DNA of 64,000 bases from G965212025 sp965212025. Its GTDB lineage: Bacteria > Pseudomonadota > Gammaproteobacteria > Poriferisulfidales > Oxydemutatoraceae. Below are positions 1-11,200 of this stretch, piece by piece. Made by a program: the position numbers and the translations under genes. The notes beneath the pieces were generated by a model. It worked only from the letters and a program-made list of their open reading frames with translations, was not told the DNA's origin and ran no database searches. Position 1 is the first letter of the stretch. Each line of letters starts with the position of its first letter. The DNA is taken from positions 248,001-312,000 of the forward strand of contig OZ243039.1 in the NCBI GenBank assembly GCA_965212025.1. The letters run 5' to 3'.

Positions 1-1995
1 ATTCGTTTCGATGGTCTCTCCTGAAGACGTTTCGCCCAGCTTGCGTGGGAACTTCAGAATTTCCAGCGCCTCCTGAAGGGTCGTGGTTTCCAGGCGAAAA
101 GCAGGCGGAAGGCTGGCGAAGACAGGCTTCACCTCATCGTCTTTCGTTCCCAATTGCACGTATGGCCCATAACGGCCGATGCGCACGCTGACCATTCGCC
201 CGGTTTTTGGATCATTTCCCAGCTCGCGGGCAGCTATCGCCTCCTGGCGGCTAACCGAGATGCTTTTTTCGTGCACCAGGGTTTCAAAAGGTAACCAGAA
301 TTCTCGCAGCACATCCCGCCAATTTCTTCCACCACAGGCAATTTCATCCAGCTCATCTTCCAGTTTGGCGGTGAAGTCATAGTTCACATAGTGCTCAAAG
401 TGTTCCGTCAGGAAGCGATTCACCACCCTACCCGTAGAAGTCGGAACGAAACGCTTGTTCGTGAGCTCAACGTATTTGCGGCCAAGCAAGGTCGCCACGA
501 TGGATGCGTAGGTTGAAGGCCGGCCAATACCGTATTCTTCCAACACTTTAATCAGCGAGGCTTCGGTGAAACGGGGGGATGGCTCGGTAAAATGCTGATT
601 TGCCTCCGCTGTTTTCAGTTCCAGTTTCTCGCCTTCAGCCAAGGGCGGTAACTTGCGCTCCTTACCTTTGTTTTTGGTCGGCCTCTCTTCCTCATCACGA
701 CCTTCCGTGTACACCAAAAGAAAATTCGGTTCGCGCACTGTTGAGCCGCTTGCTTTCAAGACCAGCCCTTCCGGGCACAGCAGTTCCACACTCACCGTGT
801 CCAATACCGCTGGCGACATCTGGCAAGCCACAGCCCGCTTCCAAATCAACTCATACAGTCTGTGCTGGTCTCTGTCCAACACGCTCCGAAGCGAGTCTGG
901 TGTGCGTTTTGCCGAAGTCGGCCGGATGGCTTCATGGGCTTCCTGCGCGCTTTTTGAACGGCTACGGTACTTTCGTGGCGTTTCCGGCAGGCATCCGGAA
1001 CCGTAATGGGCAGCAATAAAGTCACGAATCTCCTTGATGGCTTCATTCGCAATTGTGACCGAATCCGTACGCAAATAAGTAATAAGCCCCAGGGACTCAC
1101 CTTTGATTTCCACTCCTTCGTACAAGCGCTGGGCAACACGCATGGTTTGGCTGGCTGAGAAACCCAGCTTGCGAACTGCGTCCTGCTGCAAAGTGGAAGT
1201 CATGAACGGCGGTGCTGGATTGCGGTGGCGGAGCTTTTTTACAATTTTCGTAACCGCCACGCCCGCTTTGCCTCCCGCAAGCAAGCGCGCTTTCAAATCG
1301 TGCGCGTGAGATTGCCCCGATATGGAAAACTGCTTGAGTTTCACGCCTTCTACCGAACTAAGGGATGCGGAAAACTCGTCTTCATCTTTTTTCAAAACGA
1401 CATCAATGGTCCAGTATTCCTGCGGTTTAAAATCTTCAATTTCGGTCTCGCGTTCCGCAATCAGGCGCAAAGCCGGACTTTGCACCCTTCCGGCTGAAAG
1501 GTTTGCATGAATCTTTCGCCACAAGAGCGGAGACAGATTGAAACCAACCAGGTGATCCAAGGCACGTCTGGCCTGCTGGGCATTCACCAAGTCTTCAAGC
1601 ATGCCCCTGGGATTGGCAAACGCATCTAGCACGGCTCGCTGGGTAATCTCGTAAAAAACCACGCGATACACTTCAACGCCAGCCAGCAAATTTTTCTCTT
1701 CCAATATCTGGCACAGATGCCAGGCGATGGCTTCCCCTTCCCGATCCGGGTCGGTCGCCAAATACAATCGTTTTGCCTGTTTGACAGCCGAACAGATCTG
1801 ACTGACGTTTTTCCGGCTGCGTTCCCCGATTTCATAATTCATCAAGAAATCATTTTTTGGATCGACTGCCCCATTGCGAGACACGAGATCGCGTATATGA
1901 CCGTAAGTCGCTACCACCTCGTAACTCTCGTCCAGATACTTTCCGATCGTTTTTGTTTTGGCAGGCGACTCAACGATTACGAGGTTTTTTTCCAT
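1..1995 (-). CDS. topA: DNA topoisomerase I, 3' end cut by window edge
   Basis: Type IA topoisomerase that relaxes negative supercoils by nicking one strand. The start is an ATG at 1995 reading MEKNLVIVESPAKTK, the classic TOPRIM opening, followed by ATDPDREGEAIAWH. The catalytic tyrosine lies in LGLITYLRTDSVTI, about residue 307. The gate region GIGRPSTYASIV follows. The frame stays open for 665 codons to base 1, where the protein reads into a C-terminal zinc-ribbon-like segment (FGS-type repeat GRYGPYVQLG). Family members usually run about 760-870 residues, so roughly 100-200 residues are outside the window. It is divergent from rpsO. In many gammaproteobacteria dprA and smg precede topA; neither is here. 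Confidence 0.97.
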   Translation of the reverse strand, partial: MEKNLVIVESPAKTKTIGKYLDESYEVVATYGHIRDLVSRNGAVDPKNDFLMNYEIGERSRKNVSQICSAVKQAKRLYLATDPDREGEAIAWHLCQILEEKNLLAGVEVYRVVFYEITQRAVLDAFANPRGMLEDLVNAQQARRALDHLVGFNLSPLLWRKIHANLSAGRVQSPALRLIAERETEIEDFKPQEYWTIDVVLKKDEDEFSASLSSVEGVKLKQFSISGQSHAHDLKARLLAGGKAGVAVTKIVKKLRHRNPAPPFMTSTLQQDAVRKLGFSASQTMRVAQRLYEGVEIKGESLGLITYLRTDSVTIANEAIKEIRDFIAAHYGSGCLPETPRKYRSRSKSAQEAHEAIRPTSAKRTPDSLRSVLDRDQHRLYELIWKRAVACQMSPAVLDTVSVELLCPEGLVLKASGSTVREPNFLLVYTEGRDEEERPTKNKGKERKLPPLAEGEKLELKTAEANQHFTEPSPRFTEASLIKVLEEYGIGRPSTYASIVATLLGRKYVELTNKRFVPTSTGRVVNRFLTEHFEHYVNYDFTAKLEDELDEIACGGRNWRDVLREFWLPFETLVHEKSISVSRQEAIAARELGNDPKTGRMVSVRIGRYGPYVQLGTKDDEVKPVFASLPPAFRLETTTLQEALEILKFPRKLGETSSGETIETN

Positions 1996-2368
1996 TTCGA
2001 TGTGGTGACAGGTGGTGGATACAGCTTTTCGCTGAATGCGGGCACGAAGATGGCACGAGGCCACCATGTTGAAAGTTCGTGCGAAGGATGTATGAAAGAT
2101 TGAAAAATCGCAAGCCGAAAACCGACCCTGACAGAACAAGCGGCATATACCGCTTTCCGGATGGTTCCGATTTCAGCAAAAGCGTTTCAGATTCAAAGAC
2201 GGATGGGCGAGCCAAAACACAACACACGCTTCTTCTGGAGTTCGACACAATCTTGCTTGCGTTCAACAGGAGGCAGGACTACAATGCGCCCCGCGCCGTT
2301 CAAGGTGCTGCAATTAAAAGAGCTGGTCTCGGTTCTGTCAACATATCCACGCTAGAGGTTCCCAAAGA
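1996..2368. other. gene-free divergent region between topA and rpsO
   Basis: I see no convincing coding sequence in this stretch; the short open frames on both strands have no recognisable family content. It must hold the start signals of both topA and rpsO. A candidate rpsO promoter is listed separately. truB, which often precedes rpsO in related bacteria, is absent. Confidence 0.5.
2257..2285 (+). promoter_or_regulatory. candidate sigma-70 promoter for rpsO-pnp-msrB
   Basis: TTGCGT at 2257-2262 is followed by a 17-base spacer and TACAAT at 2280-2285. The bases just after the -10 box are GC-rich (GCGCCCC), the type of discriminator associated with stringent control of ribosomal promoters in proteobacteria. 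Transcription would start near 2292, giving a leader of about 77 bases before rpsO. The match is by eye only. Confidence 0.45.
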
Positions 2369-2635
2369 ATGCCGCAAGATGTAGAGAAGGAAGACTTCTC
2401 AAAAGTATTGGCTCGTTCCCCGAATGATACCGGCTCACCAGAAATGCAAATCGCTTTTCTTACGCAGCGAATCAAGTCGCTTGGTGGTCACTTTAAAATT
2501 CACAAAGGTGACAATCACTCCAAAAGAGGACTGCTGCAAATGGTCAATAACAGGCGCAAGCTGTTGACTCATTTGAAATCTGAAGATGTGAAGCGTTACA
2601 AGCAGGTCGCTTCAGTGCTTGGCCTCAGGGCCTGA
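2369..2635 (+). CDS. rpsO: 30S ribosomal protein S15
   Basis: Primary 16S rRNA-binding protein of the small subunit platform. It has 88 residues, the usual length. Family signatures are visible: NDTGSPEMQIAFLTQRI near residue 20, the H-K-D/N-H-S-RGLLQMV block near residue 45, and RRKLLTHLK. ATG at 2369 gives the normal N-terminal extent. It overlaps or abuts pnp, the usual rpsO-pnp pairing. S15 commonly represses its own translation through its leader; the leader here is long enough, but I have not shown a fold. Confidence 0.97.
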   Translation: MPQDVEKEDFSKVLARSPNDTGSPEMQIAFLTQRIKSLGGHFKIHKGDNHSKRGLLQMVNNRRKLLTHLKSEDVKRYKQVASVLGLRA

Positions 2636-2639
2636 CGGG

Positions 2640-4787
2640 ATGCCGATTATGAAAAATATTGAGAAGAACTTCACTTACGGTGGCCATAAGGTCACCCTGT
2701 CCACGGGCAAAGTCGCCCGACAGGCAAATGCATCCGTGTGGGTGAACATGGAAGAAACCATCGTGCTGGCGGCCTTGACTGCCAAACGCGAAGCCATACC
2801 AAACCAGAGCTTTCTGCCACTTACGATTAATTATCAGGAACGCGCCTACGCTGGCGGGAAAATCCCTGGCAGCTTTTTCAAACGTGAGGGACGACCAAGC
2901 GAAAAAGAAATTCTGATTTCCAGATTGATAGATCGGCCACTTCGCCCTCTGTTTCCGAAGGACTTTTATCACGAGGTTCAAATCATCGCCACTGTGCTTT
3001 CCCTGAATCCACAAATTGATGCCAGCTTGCCAGCCCTGCTAGGTGCCTCAGCTGCGGCTGCCATTTCCGGAGTTCCCATAAGAGAGATATTCGGCGCGGC
3101 GAGAGTCGGCATGATTGATGGACAACTTGTGTTGAACCCAACCGCAGAACAAATTGCTCAGTCGCAGTTGAATATGATCCTGGCGGGAACTGAGAAAGCC
3201 ATACTGATGGTTGAAGCAGGCGCGCACTTGCTTAGCGAAGAACAGATGCTTGGCGCAATGGTTTTCGGGCATGAGCAAATGCAACCCGCGATTCAGGCAA
3301 TTAGCGAACTGGCGCAAGAAGTCGCCAAACCAAAATGGGACTGGCAGCCAAAAACCGTTGATCCGGAACTACACGCATCGGTGAGCGAAAAATATGCTGA
3401 GCGTATTGAACAAGCCAACTCAGGAACGGACAGGCTGGAACGAAAAGCCCTTTTACAGGAGATATACGCTGAAGTGGATCAGGAATGCTCGCAGAATGCA
3501 GATCTGAAAAAAGCGACCAGAGGGATTTGTGCAGAAATGGACAGGAAATGTGCGCGCAACCGGATTCTGGACGGGAAAACCCGCATTGACGGTCGCACCA
3601 CACGCACAGTCAGGGATATCAGCATAGAAACGAATCTGCTGCCCCGTACCCATGGAAGTGCGCTCTTCACGCGTGGAGAAACACAGGTGCTGTCTGCCAC
3701 AACCTTGGGCACCAAAAAAGAAGCCCAAATCATTGACGCGATCGATGGCGACAGACGTGATCGATTCATGCTTCACTACAACTTCCCACCGTACTGTGTT
3801 GGAGAAACAGGTTTCCTCGGAATTCCCAAGCGTCGTGAAATAGGGCACGGGCACTTGGCAAAGCGTGCGCTTGAGGCAGTTATGCCAAGTGAAGAAGAAT
3901 TTCCATACGTGCTACGCACAGTTTGTGAAACAACAGAATCCAACGGTTCCAGTTCCATGGCGTCGGTCTGCGCAACCACATTATCGTTGATGAGCGCTGG
4001 CGTCCCCATCAAGGCAAAAGTGGCAGGAATAGCCATGGGTCTCATCCTGGAAGGTGAACGCTTTGCTGTCCTGACAGATATTCTCGGTGATGAAGATCAC
4101 TTCGGCGACATGGACTTCAAAGTCGCAGGAACCCGGGACGGAGTCACTGCATTGCAAATGGACATCAAGATAGACGGCACCTCGGCAGAGATATTGCATG
4201 CGGCACTGGAGCAAGCTCACAAGGCCAGACTGGAAATCCTGGACATCATGGACGAAAAAGTTGGCACCACCGTTACACTCTCACCTTACGCCCCACGCCT
4301 GACCCACTTAAAAATCGACCCGAAGAAAATTCGTGACGTCATTGGGAAAGGCGGTGCTGTGATTCGTTCAATTACTGAAGAAACCGGAGCTGAAATCAAC
4401 ATCGATGATGATGGCACCATCACCATTTCAAGTTCTGATGCTGAGGCCATAAAACAGGCCGAGCAACGCATCGCGGATTTAACCGCGGAAGTTGAGGTGG
4501 GGATGAACTATTCCGGCCGGGTTGCCAAGATCATGGAGTACGGTGCTTTTGTCACTGTTCTGCCAGGCAAGGACGGTCTGTTACACATATCACAAATGGG
4601 TGGCGGCAAAAGGATCAGAAGAGTTGAAGATGTCCTGAGCGAAGGGGATTCAGTGGAAGTGCATGTTCTGGACGTTGACCGTAGAGGAAAAATACGATTG
4701 ACGATGAGTAACCCGGATTCGGAGCAGGAAAAGCAGCCAAAACAGAACAATTTTTACTCGCCAGAATATGAAGACCGAGGATACTGA
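2640..4787 (+). CDS. pnp: polyribonucleotide nucleotidyltransferase
   Basis: 3'-5' phosphorolytic RNA exonuclease and degradosome component. Two RNase PH-like domains are followed by a KH domain (KKIRDVIGKGGAVIRSITEE, about residue 560) and an S1 domain (YSGRVAKIMEYGAFV, about residue 625). About 715 residues, the usual size. An in-frame TTG at 2619 inside rpsO also exists, but ATG at 2640 or 2649 is more likely: GGGA sits 9 bases before 2649 and CAGGG sits 10 bases before 2640. The start is therefore uncertain by up to 30 bases. The 3' end overlaps msrB by 20 bases. Confidence 0.97.
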   Translation: MPIMKNIEKNFTYGGHKVTLSTGKVARQANASVWVNMEETIVLAALTAKREAIPNQSFLPLTINYQERAYAGGKIPGSFFKREGRPSEKEILISRLIDRPLRPLFPKDFYHEVQIIATVLSLNPQIDASLPALLGASAAAAISGVPIREIFGAARVGMIDGQLVLNPTAEQIAQSQLNMILAGTEKAILMVEAGAHLLSEEQMLGAMVFGHEQMQPAIQAISELAQEVAKPKWDWQPKTVDPELHASVSEKYAERIEQANSGTDRLERKALLQEIYAEVDQECSQNADLKKATRGICAEMDRKCARNRILDGKTRIDGRTTRTVRDISIETNLLPRTHGSALFTRGETQVLSATTLGTKKEAQIIDAIDGDRRDRFMLHYNFPPYCVGETGFLGIPKRREIGHGHLAKRALEAVMPSEEEFPYVLRTVCETTESNGSSSMASVCATTLSLMSAGVPIKAKVAGIAMGLILEGERFAVLTDILGDEDHFGDMDFKVAGTRDGVTALQMDIKIDGTSAEILHAALEQAHKARLEILDIMDEKVGTTVTLSPYAPRLTHLKIDPKKIRDVIGKGGAVIRSITEETGAEINIDDDGTITISSSDAEAIKQAEQRIADLTAEVEVGMNYSGRVAKIMEYGAFVTVLPGKDGLLHISQMGGGKRIRRVEDVLSEGDSVEVHVLDVDRRGKIRLTMSNPDSEQEKQPKQNNFYSPEYEDRGY

Positions 4788-5157
4788 TGCGCGCTGGCGC
4801 GACCGGCTGAGCGGGGAAGAATACGTTATTTGTCGGCTCAAAGGGACAGAGTCGGCTTTTACAGGAAAATACTGGGATTGCAAAGAAACCGGAACCTACA
4901 ATTGCAAATGTTGTGGAAAGCCGCTTTTCCCTTCATCGACCAAGTATGAATCCGGAACCGGATGGCCCAGCTTCTATCAGACTGCGGGAAATGCGACGGT
5001 TGCCACGCAGTCTGATAACACTATGGGGATGCAACGCACTGAGGTCGTGTGTTCACACTGCGACTGCCATTTAGGCCATCTTTTCCCTGACGGCTCAACA
5101 CCAACCGGCTTGCGTTACTGTATCAACTCAGCCTCTCTTAAACTGAAACAACCCTAA
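4768..5157 (+). CDS. msrB: peptide-methionine (R)-S-oxide reductase
   Basis: Reduces the R epimer of methionine sulfoxide in proteins. The 129-residue protein has both zinc CxxC pairs (CKCC and CSHC), the ESGTGWPSFYQ substrate-site motif and the catalytic cysteine in RYCINSASLKL. It is therefore the cysteine form, not the selenoprotein form. The start at 4768 lies 20 bases inside the pnp reading frame, so translation is probably coupled. msrA is present at 29.4 kb but not linked. Confidence 0.95.
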   Translation: MKTEDTDARWRDRLSGEEYVICRLKGTESAFTGKYWDCKETGTYNCKCCGKPLFPSSTKYESGTGWPSFYQTAGNATVATQSDNTMGMQRTEVVCSHCDCHLGHLFPDGSTPTGLRYCINSASLKLKQP

Positions 5158-5212
5158 GCTTCCGCTCCCTTGGGCTGTCCCGACTCCGGCACTTAGGTGC
5201 CACGCAACAAAT

Positions 5213-8200
5213 CTAGCGAACCGCACCACCCAAATACACTCTGGCGCGCAACCGCTCTGTCTCCGGTTCCAGTTCCGGCTCCAGGCTTACCGTTATTTCC
5301 GCGCCCGCCAGACCGTCTGTAACCTTCAGCCTAAACGAGCCGCCGGGCGGTATTGATGAAGCATCACGAATAAACTCTACCTCAATATTCGTGCCGGTTT
5401 GGGTGTCATCACATGTCGCGGAGTCACTGAAGTTCACGGAGTCACTGAAGTTCGCGGAGTCACTGAAGTTCACGGAGCCTCCGAGCACATTGGAGCAATC
5501 CTCAATAGACCACTCCAAGCGCTCGCTGTCAGGAGGATCTTCATCCGTGGCGCTGAAGGCCATGATGGCAGATGACGCGCCGGCAGGAATCTCCCATCTC
5601 GTTGATCCGCCGTCAATAACCGGAAATCGGTTTGCAACTGCTTCGAAAATCACGACGATGGAATCCCTTAAGCGCGGCTCATCCCTATTGCTGGCCACTA
5701 CGACAACGCTGCCTCCGGAAAGCTCACCCTCCGGACGCTCATACAACACGGACACCTTGCCTCCTGACGCAATCGAAGAAGCACCCGCCAGAACAAAACT
5801 CACAGTCGTCCCTGTCGGCAGACTGGTTCCGGTGTCGGTGCTGACGATTGACCACAACAAATCATCCACTGAGGAGGCTCCTACAACTTCCGCCGTGAGA
5901 GATCTTTCACGCATCGTTTGTGTGGCATATATCAAGCTCTTTACGGAAGTCGAACCATCCTCTATCACCGGAGGCAGCACATAGATGAGCTCCACCGTTA
6001 CACTGTCTGTGGACAGTCCGTCTGTGACCTCCAAAACAATGGAATCAACCGTTGTATCCACTGCCTGTGTGTCCCGTGTGTACAGTATTTGAATGGTGCT
6101 TCCCCGCGCATCCTCAGAACCATAAAATCCTGCAGACCCGCTGTTTGACATCCCTGTGTTCAAAGACCACCTCAAATCCATTGCGTGTCCAGGGTCATCG
6201 TCTTCCGCTTCAAACGCGAGCAGCGCGGTCGTGGCAGCTTCGGGAAATATCAGCCGGCGCGACAGTGGCTTGTCACCGACAATAACCGGAGGTCGGTTGG
6301 AAACAGGCTCAAATACCACCACCAGCTTGTCACTGTGGTTTTGCAGGTCTGTTACGACAACTACGATGGTAGAACCCGAACGCCCGTCCGGGCGTTCAAG
6401 CAGGACGACCACCGTGCTCCCACGTGCAGTCGAAGACGTTGAAGCACCTGCCAGAACAAAATTCACAGTCGTCCCCATCGCCAGCTCACGCGGTGTTCCG
6501 GCAATTGACCAGATTAAATGCTCCGGCGCGGTATCTGGGTCAGACGCGCTCAAAGACACAGTAGACCTTGTTTCTTTGGCGTAAACCATTCGCACAACGG
6601 TGCTTTCGCCATTCTCTATTACGGGAGGAAAACCATAAGTCAGGGATACGGTTACCGTGTCTGTGGCCAAGTCATCTGTAACTGCCAACTGAAACGAGCC
6701 AAATATTGTTGCACCGATATCTGGTCTGAACATGATTTCTACATTTTCCCCTCGCGTGGAATCAAAGACTGCCGTCGCGCTGCTTAACATCCCTGCGTCC
6801 AAAGTCCACTGCAGATCCACTCCATGTCCCGGATCCTCATCCGATGCCTCAAACATCAACACCGTCATGGTGTCGCTGGCAGAAACACGATGAGTCGTCG
6901 ATCCGCCGACAATAACCGGAGGTCGGTTGGGAATCGCCTCGAAAATCACGACGATGTCATCCATTAAACTTGGCTTGTCCCGCCTGCTGACCACCACCAC
7001 AACGCTACTCCCGGAAGGCTCACCCTCCGGACGCTCATACAACACGTTCACCTTGCCTCCCGACGCAGTCGAAGACCTTGAAGCATCTGCCAGAACAAAA
7101 CTCACAGTCGCCCCTGTCGGCAGACTGGTACTGGCGATTGACCATAACAAACGATCCACTGAGCCTCCCTCAAGTTTCGCCGTAAGGGATCTTTCGGCTG
7201 TCGTCTGTTTGGCATATATCAAGCTCTTTACGGAAGTCGAACCACCCTCTATCTTAGGTTCTGAATCCGAGATAACTACGACAGTCGCTGTGACCGTACT
7301 CAAAAGATCGCTGACTTTCAGCTCAAAGGTTCCAGGCTCTGTTGCCGCTATGTCGAGCTCGATGACTACCGAAACAGTTGTACCAACAGGAGGAAACTCC
7401 AGAATCGTGGCAGTACCTGATAAACCGGAGTCGTCCAGGGACCAAACCAGTATATCTGCATCGCCGGGATCAGCGTCACTCGCGCTATATTCGGGAAGAT
7501 CCTCTCCTCCTCTTGTCGGTATAACCTCAACCAGTTTCCCGCCAATTGCACCAATAATCACCGGCGTACTGTTAGGCTGATGCACGAATTGCACAGTCGT
7601 ACGCGCTGTATTGTTTTGCGGATCCCTGACTTCAACCCCGACGCTTGCACCAGCCATTGACCCCTCTGGACGCTCAAACAGCAAGACCGCCATGCTCCCC
7701 CGCGCAGTCGAAGACGTTGAAGCACCTGCCAGAACAAAACTCACGGTCGTCCCCATGACCAGTTCACGCGGTGTTCCGACAATTGACCAATTCAATTCTT
7801 CCGGCAAAGTATCACGGTCAGTTGCAGCCAAACCCAAGCGGGCTTCCTTTTGTTTGACGTATATCAAACGCTTTAGAGTGCTTGCACCGCCCTCTATCAC
7901 GGGACGAAAGCCATAAATCAGCTTCACGGTCGTGGTCGTTGTGGATAACTGATCCGAGACATTCAATTCGAACGAACCATACATGGATGAACCGGTTTCA
8001 GGCACAAACCGCACTTCAATCCCTGTTCCCTGACTGGGATGCAAAATTTTCACGCTCCCGGTCAAGGTTCCGGTGCCCGATAAAGTCCACTGCAGATTCG
8101 GGTCATCACCCGGATCTGCGTCACTCGCTTCAAATGTCAACGTGGTTGGAGAATCCCGTTTAAGCTCACGTTCTAACGAGCCGATAATCTTCGGTTCTCG

Positions 8201-11200
8201 GTTGGGAATGCTTTGAAATCTCACCGTCAGGGAATCTGTGTTGCCTTCCGGATCCTTGACACTGACCTCGACGCTCGCGCCAGCCGTTGACCCCTGTGGC
8301 CGCTTAAACAACACGGTCACCATGTCCCCGCGCGCCGTCGACGATGAACCGGCATCTGTCGCAAAAACCACGGTCGTCCCTGCCGGTATGCCAGACGCAT
8401 CCAGCGACCAAGTCAGGGACGTGGCTTCATTCAGATTAGGGTCACTGGCTCTGAGAGTCAGCTCTGTCATCGTCTCTTTGGCGTATATCTGCCTCAAGGT
8501 GGTGGTGCCGTCAACGATCTTCGGAGAACTGCCGATTTCGCGCATCGTGCTTCTGAAAGACGAGCGGTTAAGCACCGCGTCTTCCAGCACAACATAAAAA
8601 TAGTAGTCACGGGCAACCTTGTCCCCGTCGCCTGCACTGGAGTATGTTTTTTCAAAACGCTCCCCCGTGGAAAGCGACACCGGCGTGCTCATTTCCATTA
8701 GTTCTTCATCAGTCAAACCACTTTCGTCAGTGAACACGGCGTATACGGTGGAAAGCTCGGAAGGAGCGAAAGATGCCGTCACATTGTTCCTGAAGACAGA
8801 AGGAAAATCCCTGTCCACCAACTTCGGAAGCACCCCATCCACATAAAAGCCAACTTTTTGCAGACCCCCAAGTTTCAAAGGAGAAGCGCCCTGACAGCGA
8901 AGATCACCCAGTTTGGTAATACCGCAGGCTATGGCTCTGGCACTCGGGAGGCTTCCGGTGGGAAGATAGAGACCAACCGAAACATATTCACCGTCTCCAC
9001 CCTCCAGACTTGGAGGCGGTGTGGGAGCCGATCCGGAACCCCCGCCTTTGCACACCAGCTTGTTCGCGTTCTCTCCGTCAAGCGCTATGCCACAGAACCC
9101 GGACGCGTTTGCCGCGAATGTCAAATATTGCCCTCCGACTGGCAAAGGAACCCGACCATCCGAACAAACAATTGATTTGTCTTCCCTTTTTACCCCACAT
9201 ACAAAATTTTCTCCTTGTGGAACCACCATATAGTCCAGCGGATCACTCAATTGTGCCCCAGCCCCAAGCTTGAACGGGACGAGCCGCGTTCCAAATTTGG
9301 AGCACTCCACGCTTCCATCCGATTTCAGCCCGCAAGGCTGCCTGGTTCCAATGTCCAAATCACGAAAAACGTCAGACTGTTCGAAGTCATCTACGGTAAC
9401 TCCCGGGTTAGTGCTTGTACAAAACCCTTCTGCAAAACCATGGATGTCCAAACCACACCCCGCTTCTGCCGCCACTGCAATACTGCGAAATGAACTGCCC
9501 ACCGGAGCGGGAGACGGAATACGTTCTGCCCAGCAATGAGCCGTACCATCAAATCTGATGCCACATATCCGGTTAGACGCGGCTTCCATGGAACTGAAAC
9601 GCCCGTCAGGCGAACCCACACCATGACATTTCACTTTCCCGTCAAACAAAAGCACGCAGTAAAAGCCATCACCACCGGAAATGTACTGCGGTGTAAACAC
9701 CGGAACACCCGCCACCCCTCGCTGGTTCGCATACTCGACCCGGTAAGTGACAGCCCCCTGGACTCCTTCAACAACCGTGGTCTCCACGGCCACAACATAG
9801 GAGCCATCATCGTGCCCATCGTCTTGCGTGGGAAACTGACCTGTGACTGTGATCAAGGTGGCAGGTACCCGTATGCCACCTATCCAGACAGTCGGCGTAA
9901 CGCGGGTTTCACTGCTGACCGTTTCAAACTCCATGGTGAATTTCTCGCCGAGCCTGGCGTATAAATCGATATTCCGAGACCCCGGCAACGCGCCCTTGTC
10001 AGCAAATAACAGTGGTGGCTCCTCACCTGAAAACTGTGCCACAGTCCAGTAAAGGGTGGACAACGTTCGCGGACCCACCGCATTCTCCGTAACAAAGTAA
10101 GCGCGAAAATTTCCTTCTCCCAGATAGGGCAGCCTCAGGGTTTTTGACCCTCCTGACTCAAAGCTTCGACGCAACGCCAACAAAGATCCCGCTTTCGCTC
10201 TGCGCACGACTTCGTCAACCGTTGGTGTGCTTCCACCTTCCTGTACAAAATTAATGTACAGACTTCCCGGAAAATCCAAATGCATATCAAAAAAGCCGAT
10301 GCGCCCGGTTGAGGCGGTGTGCCGAAGGCTCGTTATGACCGGGGGGTCCAAACTAACCACAGTGCCAAAATACCTTCCCGTTGCCCCCGTCAATCTCCCG
10401 GCAGTATTGTCATCCCCCCAACATTCCGCGGTGCCCGAACCATTAACAGCACATGCCCATGTCCTGTCTCCAGACACAGCAACCGCCACCAACGTGGTGT
10501 CAGTAGAAGGCGCCGGAAAATCTCCACTTCCTTGCACATCCGCATCTCCCCAGCAACGCATCCTGTGCTCAACGGTTATCCCGCAATACGAATTGTTCGC
10601 AGCGCTAATATTCAAAAAACGCTCCTCAGGAATCATTCCATACCCCCCTCCCCAGCACGCAAGCGCACCACCTGGTTTGGCATCCTCTTCTATCTGAATC
10701 CCGCAGGCACCTAGACTTCCCATAGCCAAGGCACTGAAGCGTTCGTCAGCCGGGGTGTTGTTGACAGCAGACCCAAGACCCCAGCAAGACGCTTTGCCTT
10801 CCCGGTCCAGTGCACACGCATTGAGGCCAGCCCCTCCTGTCACCGAAAGAAAATCGCCATCTGGGGGGGGGGGGGATCCCGAATCATCAGCCTCGCAAAC
10901 AATTGGCCCCGGGGAGGCAATCTCCACGCTTTCTACGGCACAGGTTCCTTTAAACACCGATGCCACTGACCTGTATCTACCATTGGAGGGATACGGATCC
11001 CGATCCGGATCATACTGGGCACCCCAACAGTCTGCCTGTCCGGTATCCCTAATCGCACAGTAGTTGCTGCTTGGGAGCCACACCACATCACTGGTGATCG
11101 CGGCAAAACCCCCACCTTCCGGAGGTTGTCGATCCAGTCGCTCCCCGATCGAGTCCTCGGGCTTTAAAAACGGAGTTCCCCAGCAAAAGATTTCTCCGTC

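Noticed and set aside
5188..5201. GGCAC-TTAG-GTGCC hairpin between msrB and the giant gene as a terminator
   Set aside because: Only a 5-base stem and no T run.
5417..5470. CRISPR-like array
   Set aside because: The repeats are contiguous 18-mers without spacers and lie in a coding frame.
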